The notes: generated from the letters alone by a model not told the origin. DNA of 5,175 bases from JACDAN01 sp046729215 (GCA_046729215.1 JBKPGE010000002.1:1-5175); one strand, 5' to 3'; shown: positions 1 through 5,060, counted from the first letter of the stretch. Made by a program: numbers and translations.

Positions 1-281
1 ACCGAGACCCGCGCTGCACGCTCCACAGCCCCGTCACGGGCCCCAACGAAGGCGAGCCTGAGCTAAAGCTCTACGGCCGTGCAATCGAGGCCGACGACGA
101 TCTGCGAGCCGGTTGCCCCAGTGGCTGGTGGACGGACCAGCCCCATGAAGCTGCCCGCGTCTTCCTACTCAGCGTCGAGGAGGCAGCGTTCGTGATCTGG
201 GACCTCGAAGGCGGCGAGATGACGGTGAGACGCTGGTCGCCAAAGACCGGCTTGAAGACGAGCCGGCGGAGCTATCCGTAA
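1..281 (+). CDS. Pyridoxamine 5'-phosphate oxidase-like protein, C-terminal part (5' end outside window)
   Basis: This reading frame is open from the left edge (first full codon at base 3) and ends at TAA 279-281, giving 92 residues of the C-terminal part; the start lies outside the window. It opens with RDPRCTLHS, continues with a strand resembling LKLYGRAIEAD, and ends with EMTVRRWSP. This order (arginine/aspartate-rich turn, beta strand with Leu-His-Ser, then a strand carrying GRA) is typical of the split-barrel flavin-binding fold of the pyridoxamine 5'-phosphate oxidase-like family, common in actinobacteria as FMN- or F420-binding proteins. The cofactor and substrate cannot be told from this fragment. 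A true vitamin B6 oxidase is less likely than a general family member, because the usual conserved C-terminal motifs of PdxH are not seen. It is co-directional with the next gene, 57 nt downstream. The family call rests on recalled sequence resemblance; the frame itself is well supported by GC-biased third positions. Confidence 0.68.
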   Translation, partial: RDPRCTLHSPVTGPNEGEPELKLYGRAIEADDDLRAGCPSGWWTDQPHEAARVFLLSVEEAAFVIWDLEGGEMTVRRWSPKTGLKTSRRSYP

Positions 282-323
282 GGGCCCAGCGCGTGAACCG
301 GCATAAACCGCGCCCTCTTCGGG

Positions 324-329
324 AAGGAG
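324..329 (+). promoter_or_regulatory. Ribosome binding site of the metallopeptidase gene
   Basis: AAGGAG lies 9 nt before the ATG at 339. It fixes that ATG as the start rather than the later in-frame ATG at codon 24. Confidence 0.7.
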
Positions 330-338
330 AGGCCGCAG

Positions 339-1217
339 ATGCGATTCCGTAAGGACGCTCAACTCGATACCTCGCAAGTCGAGGACCAGCGAGGTCGCGG
401 CGGCCGGATGCCCGGAGGGCTACCGGTCACACTCGGCGGAGGCGGCGGACTGATCGGGCTCGTGATCCTGCTCGCCGTCCTCTTTCTCAGCGGCGGGGGA
501 GCGTCCGGCGATCTCGGGCAGCTCGAAGACCAGACGGTCGGGCCCGGCACGGCATCGAGCGAGCTGCAGACCGAATGTCGCACCGGCGAGGACGCCAACC
601 AACGCGAGGACTGTCGCATCGTCGGTGTCGTCAACAGCGTCCAGGCCTACTGGCAAAAGACGCTCCGTGGCTACGAGCCGACGAAGACTCGGTTCTTCGA
701 CGGGGTCATCCAGACGGGCTGCGGGACGGCGTCGAAGGAGGTCGGGCCGTTCTACTGCCCGCAGGACGGCTACGTCTACATCGACCTTGGCTTCTTCGAC
801 GAGCTCCAGTCGAAGCTCGGAGCGCGCGGCGGGCCCTTGGCCGAGGCGTACGTCCTCGCGCACGAGTACGGCCACCACGTCCAGAACCTCACCGGGACGC
901 TGCGTAGCGCGGATCGGAGCACCGGCCCGCAGGGCGGCCAGGTCCGCGTCGAGCTGCAGGCGGACTGCTTCGCGGGCCTCTGGGTCGGACACGCTCTCGA
1001 CACCGGTTTCATCGAAGAACTCACGCGGCAGGACGTGTCCGATGCACTCGACGCTGCGGCGGCAGTCGGGGACGATCGCATTCAGGAGCGCGCCCAGGGT
1101 CGAGTGACGCCGGAGTCGTGGACACACGGATCGGCGCAGCAGCGGCAGACCTGGTTCGTGCGCGGCATCAACGGCACGGGGCCGCAGAGCTGCGACACGT
1201 TCTCCGGCCCGGTGTAG
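339..1217 (+). CDS. Membrane-anchored neutral zinc metallopeptidase (YpfJ/KPN_00809 family, Pfam Zn_peptidase)
   Basis: The product is a 292-residue protein of the putative neutral zinc metallopeptidase family. The N-terminus is short, charged and cytoplasmic (about residues 1-25). A Gly-rich stretch and one transmembrane helix follow (about 35-51), so the enzyme domain should face outside. Within it, HEYGHH (residues 175-180) is the HExxH zinc motif: His175 and His179 are ligands and Glu176 is catalytic. VELQADCFAG (204-213) supplies the downstream glutamate (Glu205), the likely third ligand. The C-terminal block THGSAQQRQTWF with a closing CDTF is the family's hallmark ending. Six cysteines (80, 92, 128, 140, 210, 285), all after the membrane helix, could form disulfides. 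Length and architecture match full-length members. Physiological substrates are not known for the family. The start is supported by AAGGAG. There are 57 nt to the upstream gene and 42 nt to the cytochrome gene; a shared transcript with the upstream gene is possible, since no terminator is evident between them. Confidence 0.93.
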   Translation: MRFRKDAQLDTSQVEDQRGRGGRMPGGLPVTLGGGGGLIGLVILLAVLFLSGGGASGDLGQLEDQTVGPGTASSELQTECRTGEDANQREDCRIVGVVNSVQAYWQKTLRGYEPTKTRFFDGVIQTGCGTASKEVGPFYCPQDGYVYIDLGFFDELQSKLGARGGPLAEAYVLAHEYGHHVQNLTGTLRSADRSTGPQGGQVRVELQADCFAGLWVGHALDTGFIEELTRQDVSDALDAAAAVGDDRIQERAQGRVTPESWTHGSAQQRQTWFVRGINGTGPQSCDTFSGPV

Positions 1218-1246
1218 CGCGTGCGCCGCCCGGTGCGAACCTAGGG

Positions 1247-1252
1247 TAGGTT
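1247..1252 (+). promoter_or_regulatory. Candidate -10 box (TAGGTT) of a leaderless cytochrome c transcript
   Basis: TAGGTT fits the actinobacterial TANNNT -10 pattern and ends exactly 7 nt before the GTG start at 1260, so transcription would begin at or beside the start codon. No Shine-Dalgarno sequence precedes that GTG, which agrees with a leaderless message. No clear -35 box is visible. An overlapping TAGGGT (1242-1247) is an alternative. Confidence 0.42.
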
Positions 1253-1259
1253 CCTCGCC

Positions 1260-1868
1260 GTGCTGCTCGCCCTGACCACGAACCAGAAGTTCGGCCTCGG
1301 GCTCACGGCCGCCGTGTTCATCGCGTTCTCGCTGCTGGCGGCGCTCGTGATCCCGCGCGGGAACCCCGACTTCCCCGGCAAGCGCGGCCTCGTGCCGTTC
1401 ATCATCGTCACGGTCATCCTGATGATCGCCATGCTCAGCGCAGTCGAGGTCTTCGCGAAGGAAGAGCATCACGGCGAGGCGGCGGGCGAGACGACGGGCA
1501 CGACCGAGACGCAGACGACGCCGAGCGAGACGACACAGACGCAAACAACGCCCACGGAGACTTCACCGGCGGCTCCGCCGCCACCGCCGCCGGCCGGCAA
1601 TCCCCAAGCCGGGAAGGCCGTCTTCGACGCCAACGGCTGCGGAAGCTGCCACACGTTTTCACCCGCCGGCAGCACGGGAACGGTCGGGCCCAATCTCGAC
1701 GACGCCCTCAAGGGCAAGGATGCCGCTTTCATCCGACAGTCGATCGTCGATCCCAACGCCGAGATCGCGTCTGGCTACAGCGGCGGCATCATGCCGCAAA
1801 CCTTCCGTCAGCAGCTGTCCCCGAAGCAGCTCGACGATCTGGTCGCGTTTCTGATGTCCGGTCAGTAA
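1260..1868 (+). CDS. Membrane-anchored class I cytochrome c (mono-heme)
   Basis: The product is a 202-residue membrane-bound electron carrier. It has two hydrophobic helices (about residues 12-32 and 43-66). A long low-complexity linker rich in Thr, Gln, Glu and Pro follows (about 73-112), including a run of TQTT repeats and six prolines in a row. The C-terminal domain carries one covalent heme: CGSCH at 127-131 is the CxxCH attachment site, with GPNLD at 143-147. GGIMP (175-179) offers Met178 as the likely sixth axial ligand. The heme domain should lie outside the membrane, shuttling electrons to or from a respiratory complex; the partner is not in this window. The GTG at 1260 was chosen because it is the only start that keeps the first helix complete; there is no Shine-Dalgarno, but a TANNNT box sits 7 nt upstream. 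The gene ends at TAA, directly next to the tRNA-Ser gene on the other strand. The cytochrome call is firm; the exact start is less so. Confidence 0.92.
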   Translation: MLLALTTNQKFGLGLTAAVFIAFSLLAALVIPRGNPDFPGKRGLVPFIIVTVILMIAMLSAVEVFAKEEHHGEAAGETTGTTETQTTPSETTQTQTTPTETSPAAPPPPPPAGNPQAGKAVFDANGCGSCHTFSPAGSTGTVGPNLDDALKGKDAAFIRQSIVDPNAEIASGYSGGIMPQTFRQQLSPKQLDDLVAFLMSGQ

Positions 1869-1958
1869 CGGAGAGGGCGGGATTCGAACCCGCGACCCAC
1901 CTTTCGGCAGGTACGCGATTTCCAGTCGCGCTCCTTAGGCCAACTCGGACACCTCTCC
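1869..1958 (-). tRNA. tRNA-Ser (anticodon GGA)
   Basis: Read on the minus strand, this is a complete class II tRNA. The 7-bp acceptor stem pairs GGAGAGG with CCTCTCC, followed by discriminator G at 1869, as expected for serine. The anticodon stem CGCGA/TCGCG closes the loop CTGGAAA, giving anticodon GGA (bases 1921-1923) for UCC/UCU codons. The long variable arm (about 1895-1912) can form 7 pairs, two of them G-T, capped by GAAA. The T arm is GCGGG-TTCGAAT-CCCGC. The 3' CCA is not encoded, since TTACTG follows. The 3' end touches the cytochrome c stop codon with no gap. No terminator is evident just downstream on the minus strand, so the precursor may run antisense into the cytochrome gene before trimming. 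Confidence 0.97.
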
Positions 1959-1968
1959 GGGTCGGCAC

Positions 1969-1974
1969 AGGGTA
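1969..1974 (-). promoter_or_regulatory. Candidate -10 box of tRNA-Ser
   Basis: TACCCT on the minus strand fits TANNNT and lies 10 nt before the mature tRNA 5' end, leaving a leader of only a few bases. No recognisable -35 box is present; the expected place falls in the hairpin at 1989-2014. Weak call. Confidence 0.28.
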
Positions 1975-1988
1975 TCGGGTCATGCAGC

Positions 1989-2014
1989 CGACGAGCCCCT
2001 TTCGGGGCTCGTCG
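1989..2014 (-). terminator. Perfect 11-bp hairpin, likely terminator after the anchored-protein gene
   Basis: CGACGAGCCCC and GGGGCTCGTCG pair fully around a 4-nt loop (bases 2000-2003). The hairpin lies 24 nt past the stop codon of the minus-strand gene at 2039-2416 and before the tRNA. No T-run follows on either strand, so it is not a textbook intrinsic terminator; high-GC actinobacteria often use such U-less stems. Being symmetric, it could also stop the cytochrome c transcript arriving from the left after it has crossed the tRNA antisense. Confidence 0.6.
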
Positions 2015-2038
2015 TGGGTGGCCGCGGAACTTGGCGCC

Positions 2039-2416
2039 TTAGGCGCCGACGAGCTTGTGCCTTCGCACCGAGCGGACGGCGATCAGCGCCACACCCGCTC
2101 CGAGAGCGAGGATGATTCCGGTCATCCCCAGCGTGCCGAGTTCGAAGCCGTCATCGCTGCTCACGCTGACGGGGCTCGACTGGCTGGTCACCGGGGACAT
2201 GCGGTTGAAGTTCCGGTCGTCCGCGCCGAGAACCACGCTCGGCTGCGTGTACGACGAGTAACCAAGGCCGTGAATCGGCCGGTCGTCCGGGCTGACGACC
2301 TTCGTCGCCCCGCCACTGCCTTGATCGAGCCTCGCCTGCGCCGACGGAGCTGCCAGCGCGGTGACGGCAAATCCGAGCGCGACCAGCTTGATGGTGAACC
2401 GCTTCCTGCGCTTCAT
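2039..2416 (-). CDS. Small secreted protein with C-terminal membrane anchor, unknown function
   Basis: The product is a 125-residue protein that I cannot assign to a named family. Its N-terminus is a signal peptide: a basic start (MKRRKR), a hydrophobic core (about residues 9-23) and a likely cleavage after APSAQA near residue 28. The mature part (about 29-90) is polar, rich in Ser, Asp, Gly and Pro, with no cysteine and an SPVTSQSSPVSVSSDD tract. One transmembrane helix (about 97-114) is followed by a basic tail (RSVRRHK), giving an outside-facing anchored protein of type I topology. There is no LPxTG sortase motif. Similar small proteins with paired Asp-Asp-Arg motifs (here DDRP and DDRN) and a tail anchor are, as I recall, frequent in Thermoleophilia genomes. 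The start at 2416 is set by an ideal AAGGAGG 7 nt upstream; a longer frame to 2497 lacks such a site. It is divergent from the Crp-like regulator and may be its target. Confidence 0.8.
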   Translation of the reverse strand: MKRRKRFTIKLVALGFAVTALAAPSAQARLDQGSGGATKVVSPDDRPIHGLGYSSYTQPSVVLGADDRNFNRMSPVTSQSSPVSVSSDDGFELGTLGMTGIILALGAGVALIAVRSVRRHKLVGA

Positions 2417-2423
2417 CTCCGTT

Positions 2424-2430
2424 CCTCCTT
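2424..2430 (-). promoter_or_regulatory. Ribosome binding site of the anchored-protein gene
   Basis: AAGGAGG on the minus strand lies 7 nt before ATG 2416. It selects that start over the ATG 27 codons further upstream and places the signal peptide at the true N-terminus. Confidence 0.85.
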
Positions 2431-2451
2431 CGTGCGTTGGGTCATAGCTCG

Positions 2452-2480
2452 AAGGTACGGCCAGCCGTTCGGCCCGTCGT
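2452..2480 (-). promoter_or_regulatory. Candidate promoter of the anchored-protein gene
   Basis: On the minus strand, TACCTT (2452-2457) fits TANNNT, and ACGACG (2475-2480) lies 17 nt upstream as a poor -35. Transcription would start near 2445, leaving a leader of about 30 nt with the ribosome binding site. TATGAC (2441-2446) is an alternative -10. A weak -35 and upstream Crp-like sites would suit an activator-dependent promoter, but this is inference. Confidence 0.28.
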
Positions 2481-2518
2481 TCACACAGGTGACACAAGAA
2501 GTGTCAAACTCGTCACAC
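2481..2518. promoter_or_regulatory. Crp-like operator cluster in the divergent intergenic region
   Basis: Several related half-sites lie in 38 bp. TGACAC-N5-GTGTCA (2490-2506) is a perfect inverted repeat. GTGTCA-N6-TCACAC (2501-2518) is a symmetric 6-6-6 site with one mismatch; its core TGTCA-N6-TCACA differs at one base from the Crp consensus TGTGA-N6-TCACA. TCACACAG occurs twice (2481-2488 and 2513-2520), 32 bp or about three helical turns apart. The cluster lies directly before the start of the Crp-like gene at 2523 and upstream of the divergent gene, so it probably serves autoregulation and control of the neighbour. Confidence 0.62.
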
Positions 2519-2522
2519 AGCG

Positions 2523-3167
2523 ATGGAATGGCGGCTCTTTGCCGACGTCCCGCGTGAGGACGTGCGGCGGCTGCTGGCGATTGCCCGCCGCCGGACCTTC
2601 GCGCGCAACGAGGTCGTCTTCCACCGCGGGGATCCGGCGAATGCGCTCCACCTCATCGTCGAAGGCCGCTTCGCCGTTGCGATCACGACGCCGCTCGGCG
2701 AGACGGCGATGCTAGGTGTTCGCGGCCCTGGTGAGGCGTTCGGCGATCTCGCGCTCGTCTCGAGCAGCACCATCGAGCGCTCGGCGACCGTGTCGGCGCT
2801 CGAGCCGGGGGAGACGCGGGTGGTGCTGCGGGACGACTTCGCCCGGCTACGCCGCGAACATCCGGCTGTCGACGCCGTCCTCATCGCGATCCTCTCGGAG
2901 AGCGTCCGCCGTCTCTCCGAACAGGTGACTGAGGCCTACTACCTCCCGGCCGAGGACCGGGTGCTGCGCCGCCTCGCCGACCTGTCCGAGCTCTACGGCG
3001 GGACGGTGCCGCTCCCCCAGGAGTCGCTGGCCGAGCTCGCGGGCACCTCGCGGGCCACGGTGAACCGCGTCCTGCGCGAGCAGCAGGCGCGCGGGACCGT
3101 GCAGCTGAGCCGCTCGAAGACCGTTGTTCTGGACCCCGAGCGGCTCAGGCGACGCTCGACCGTCTAG
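2523..3167 (+). CDS. Crp/Fnr-family transcriptional regulator
   Basis: The product is a 214-residue cytoplasmic DNA-binding regulator of usual Crp length. Residues about 5-112 form the cyclic-nucleotide-binding beta-roll: the hinge segment HRGDPANALHLIVEGR (34-49), then a phosphate-binding-cassette-like stretch with G74-D75 and R86-S87. E. coli Crp uses Gly-Glu and Arg-Ser here to hold cAMP; Asp in place of Glu is conservative, so a cyclic nucleotide ligand is plausible but unproven. A long dimer helix follows (about 115-140). The winged helix-turn-helix is at about 164-205, with recognition helix TSRATVNRVLRE (175-186), close to the family's SRxTVxR pattern. The protein has no cysteine, excluding an Fnr-type iron-sulfur cluster. 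ATG 2523 is the only start after the in-frame stop at 2490; it has no Shine-Dalgarno, so translation may be leaderless or inefficient. The gene is preceded by Crp-like palindromes and overlaps the converging permease gene by 4 nt. Confidence 0.93.
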   Translation: MEWRLFADVPREDVRRLLAIARRRTFARNEVVFHRGDPANALHLIVEGRFAVAITTPLGETAMLGVRGPGEAFGDLALVSSSTIERSATVSALEPGETRVVLRDDFARLRREHPAVDAVLIAILSESVRRLSEQVTEAYYLPAEDRVLRRLADLSELYGGTVPLPQESLAELAGTSRATVNRVLREQQARGTVQLSRSKTVVLDPERLRRRSTV

Positions 3168-3982
3168 GCGTCTCGCGTCACGGTCCTCCACGCGCCGAGA
3201 CCCAGTGGGATGACCGTCCACGCGACGAGAACGACGATCGCGGCGGAAAGCGACATCGGGACGACCGGCCCGTCACCGACCATCGCCGCGGGCTCGACGC
3301 GGGTGGCTGCGGTGTAGAAGAGAACTTCACGGAACCAGCCGAGCGATTTGATCTGCATGAGCACCGGCATTGCCGCGAGCTGCCAGGCGAGCAAGACGCC
3401 GATCGAGGTACCGCGCGAGCTGACGAGCGACGAGACTCCTAGCGAGATCGCCAGGGCTATCGACGCCGTGAGCGCGAGCCAGGCGGCGCTTTCCCAAAGC
3501 AGGGTGCCGCTCGGCTGCGGCAGGTAGCCGCTGAACGCGAGCGACGCTCCAGCAGTGACGGCGAAGCCGAGACCCGCGAACGGGAGCAGCACGGCAAGGC
3601 CGGCAGGCACGCGAACACCGAACAAGGCGAGCCGTGAGCGGCCGGTCACGACGAGCTCACGAAAAACCCCGGCGCTGAGATCGCCGGTTCCCAGAGTCGC
3701 GCCTACGAGTACCGCAGCCACCACTGTCAGTGTGGTGAGCAAGTCCATCGTGGACGTGAAGTTGTCAAGCCCGCCCGCCGGTCCGTGAGCTACCGAATCG
3801 TTCGCGTGCATCGAGAGAAGCACGACGTAGGCGATCACCATCGGCAGAATCGTGAGCGCCGCAACGGCGGCAACGAGACCCCGCCGCTTACGGAGCTTCA
3901 GGAGTTCAGCCTGGGCGAGCCTCGGCGACCACCGGCGCTTGCGAGTGCGTGGAATGTCGGCTGTAAGGGCTGTCGTGCTCAT
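3164..3982 (-). CDS. ABC-2 type transporter permease
   Basis: The product is a 272-residue integral membrane subunit that should form the channel for the ATPase encoded just upstream. After a basic cytoplasmic N-terminus (residues 1-35, rich in Arg and Lys), about six hydrophobic segments are visible near 36-57, 82-99, 124-149, 166-187, 192-209 and 244-265. The segment GVFRELVVTGRSRLALFGVR (105-124), between the second and third, resembles the coupling region of bacterial ABC-2 permeases, where similar FRELVxTGRSR motifs recur. Six helices and about 270 residues suit the BcrB-like exporter group. ATG 3982 was chosen because it overlaps the ATPase stop (ATGA) and follows GGAGG by 7 nt, implying translational coupling. 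The open frame extends far upstream, but that part is shadow of the ATPase gene. The substrate is unknown; export of an antibiotic or peptide is the usual role of this arrangement. Confidence 0.9.
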   Translation of the reverse strand: MSTTALTADIPRTRKRRWSPRLAQAELLKLRKRRGLVAAVAALTILPMVIAYVVLLSMHANDSVAHGPAGGLDNFTSTMDLLTTLTVVAAVLVGATLGTGDLSAGVFRELVVTGRSRLALFGVRVPAGLAVLLPFAGLGFAVTAGASLAFSGYLPQPSGTLLWESAAWLALTASIALAISLGVSSLVSSRGTSIGVLLAWQLAAMPVLMQIKSLGWFREVLFYTAATRVEPAAMVGDGPVVPMSLSAAIVVLVAWTVIPLGLGAWRTVTRDA

Positions 3983-4920
3983 GCTGCTTCCTCCAATCGA
4001 GACGTGATCTCCAGGAACCGCTGCTCGAGCGACGCGCGGGCGGGCTCGAACCGGCGGATGGCCAGGCCGGACAGGACGATGCGGCGGCTGAGGTCGTCCG
4101 CTGCTCGCTCGCCTTCCACGTCCGGATGAAGCGCGACGCGGATGCCGTCTGCCTCGGGTGAGACCGACTCGACCGCGCGGTGCTCGCCGATGACCGTGAG
4201 CGCCCGCCGGTCGTCGCTCGTTGCCACGAGGATCGTCTGCTCGGCGTCGGCCGCCAGCTCGGCGATCGAGCCCTGCATCACGACCTGCCCGCGATCGACG
4301 ATCGCGACCTCGTCGCAGATCTTCTCCACCTCGTCGAGCAGGTGCGACGAGAGGAGGACGGTGCGTCCTTCCGCGACGAAGCCGCGGATCATGTCGCGGA
4401 ACTCGCGGATCCCGGCTGGGTCGAGCCCATTCGTCGGCTCGTCGAGGATGAGGAGCGCGGGGTCGGCGAGCAGGCGGCGAGCGACTCCGAGCCGCTGCCG
4501 CATGCCCAGCGAGTAGCTCTTCACCCGGTCGTCGGCTCGGTGTGAGAGCCCGGCGCGGGCGAGCGCGCCGTCGATCCTCCCGTGCGCCTCCGGCTCCCGG
4601 GCGGCAGCGATGATTTCCAGATTCTCGCGGCCTGTCAGGTGAGCGTGGAAGCGCGGTTCCTCGACGATCGCTCCAACCCGCCCGAGCGCCTGTTTCCGGT
4701 CCGCCGGAACGGGCCGTCCGAGCAGCCGCATCGTCCCGGACGTCGCGCTCGTGAGGCCCAGCAGCATCCGGATCAGCGTCGTCTTGCCGGCGCCGTTCGG
4801 CCCGAGATAGCCGAACGCGGAGCCGCGTGGGATGCAAAGCTCGACTGAGTTGACGGCGACGCGGTCGCCGAATCGCTTCGTGAGGCCCGCCGTCTGGACC
4901 ACGTACGTCTGGGGGTTCAT
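3979..4920 (-). CDS. ABC transporter ATP-binding protein (BcrA-like drug/peptide exporter type)
   Basis: The product is a 313-residue cytoplasmic ATPase that would power the permease encoded next. Walker A is GPNGAGKTT (residues 40-48), the signature is YSLGMRQR (136-143), Walker B is ALLILDEPTNGLDP (155-168), and the switch histidine is His193 in SSHLLDEVE. At the Q-loop position the sequence reads AIVEEPRF (84-91), with Glu where Gln is usual; this variant is common in bacitracin-type exporters. A C-terminal domain of about 90 residues ends with LEQRFLEITSRLEEA, the typical tail of this subfamily. The start at 4920 was chosen for AAAGGAGG 4 nt upstream; an alternative ATG nine codons earlier has no such site and lies inside the inverted repeat. 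The gene shares ATGA with the permease gene and follows a response-regulator gene on the same strand after 140 nt. That order suggests a signal-controlled resistance or export operon. Confidence 0.95.
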   Translation of the reverse strand: MNPQTYVVQTAGLTKRFGDRVAVNSVELCIPRGSAFGYLGPNGAGKTTLIRMLLGLTSATSGTMRLLGRPVPADRKQALGRVGAIVEEPRFHAHLTGRENLEIIAAAREPEAHGRIDGALARAGLSHRADDRVKSYSLGMRQRLGVARRLLADPALLILDEPTNGLDPAGIREFRDMIRGFVAEGRTVLLSSHLLDEVEKICDEVAIVDRGQVVMQGSIAELAADAEQTILVATSDDRRALTVIGEHRAVESVSPEADGIRVALHPDVEGERAADDLSRRIVLSGLAIRRFEPARASLEQRFLEITSRLEEAA

Positions 4921-4924
4921 GTGG

Positions 4925-4932
4925 CCTCCTTT
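4925..4932 (-). promoter_or_regulatory. Ribosome binding site of the ABC ATPase gene
   Basis: AAAGGAGG on the minus strand lies 4 nt before ATG 4920 and directly abuts the inverted repeat at 4933-4954. The spacing is short but acceptable. It decides between ATG 4920 and the upstream ATG at 4947. Confidence 0.75.
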
Positions 4933-4954
4933 GGTTGCATCGATCACTGCAACC
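4933..4954. promoter_or_regulatory. Inverted repeat, candidate operator of the ABC operon
   Basis: GGTTGCA (4933-4939) and TGCAACC (4948-4954) form a perfect 7-8-7 inverted repeat. It covers the presumed transcription start and ends beside the ribosome binding site, a typical position for a repressor site. In a longer transcript entering from the response-regulator gene, the same bases would fold into a hairpin next to the Shine-Dalgarno. The binding factor is unknown; the response regulator itself is one candidate. Confidence 0.55.
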
Positions 4955-4955
4955 G

Positions 4956-4984
4956 AGGCTAGGACGCGGCCGCTCGCTTGTCGT
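4956..4984 (-). promoter_or_regulatory. Candidate promoter of the ABC operon
   Basis: On the minus strand, ACGACA (4979-4984) and TAGCCT (4956-4961) are spaced by 17 nt. The first keeps GACA of the TTGACA consensus; the second fits TANNNT. The start would fall near 4949, within the inverted repeat. This suggests the transporter genes have their own promoter, apart from the response-regulator gene. Confidence 0.38.
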
Positions 4985-5039
4985 CGGGCGGGCGACCCAT
5001 TTGCGCTCGTGCTCGTGGAGGGTCTTCTCGGGCCCTACG

Positions 5040-5051
5040 TCCTCCGGAGGA
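5040..5051. repeat. 12-bp perfect palindrome after the response-regulator gene
   Basis: TCCTCCGGAGGA is self-complementary without a spacer and begins 10 nt beyond the response-regulator stop codon, in a 140-nt gap. It has no loop, so it is a poor terminator; it might be a dimer binding site or chance. I see nothing else firm in 4985-5039. Confidence 0.3.
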
Positions 5052-5060
5052 ATGATGGTT

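Noticed and set aside
282..338. Possible terminator or -10 box (CATAAA at 302-307) before the metallopeptidase
   Set aside because: The only fold is an imperfect AGGGC/GCCCT-type stem with a large bulge, and there is no -35 box at the proper distance; neither is strong enough to list.
165..377. Minus-strand open frame of 70 codons near the left edge
   Set aside because: It is antisense to the flavin-protein fragment and the metallopeptidase start, with no supporting motif.
420..1544. Long minus-strand open frame of 374 codons across the metallopeptidase and cytochrome genes
   Set aside because: It is antisense to two clearly homologous genes, is extremely rich in Arg and Ala as expected of a shadow frame in GC-rich DNA, and has no recognisable domain.
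1869..1958. tRNA gene as an integration (att) site for a mobile element
   Set aside because: No integrase, no direct repeat of the tRNA 3' end and no foreign-looking gene flank it in this window.
1982..2557. Plus-strand open frame of 191 codons opposite the anchored-protein gene
   Set aside because: It spans the terminator hairpin, the antisense of the signal-peptide gene and the operator region, has no Shine-Dalgarno, and its product resembles nothing. The minus-strand gene explains the coding signal.
3983..4837. N-terminal extension of the permease frame
   Set aside because: It lies in a shifted frame over the ATPase gene and is an Arg/Pro-rich shadow; the real permease start is ATG 3982 with GGAGG and an ATGA overlap.
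4962..5000. Tiny minus-strand frame (13 codons, from ATG 5000 to TAG 4962) in the gap before the ABC operon
   Set aside because: It has no ribosome binding site and is too short to distinguish from chance, so a leader-peptide role cannot be supported.
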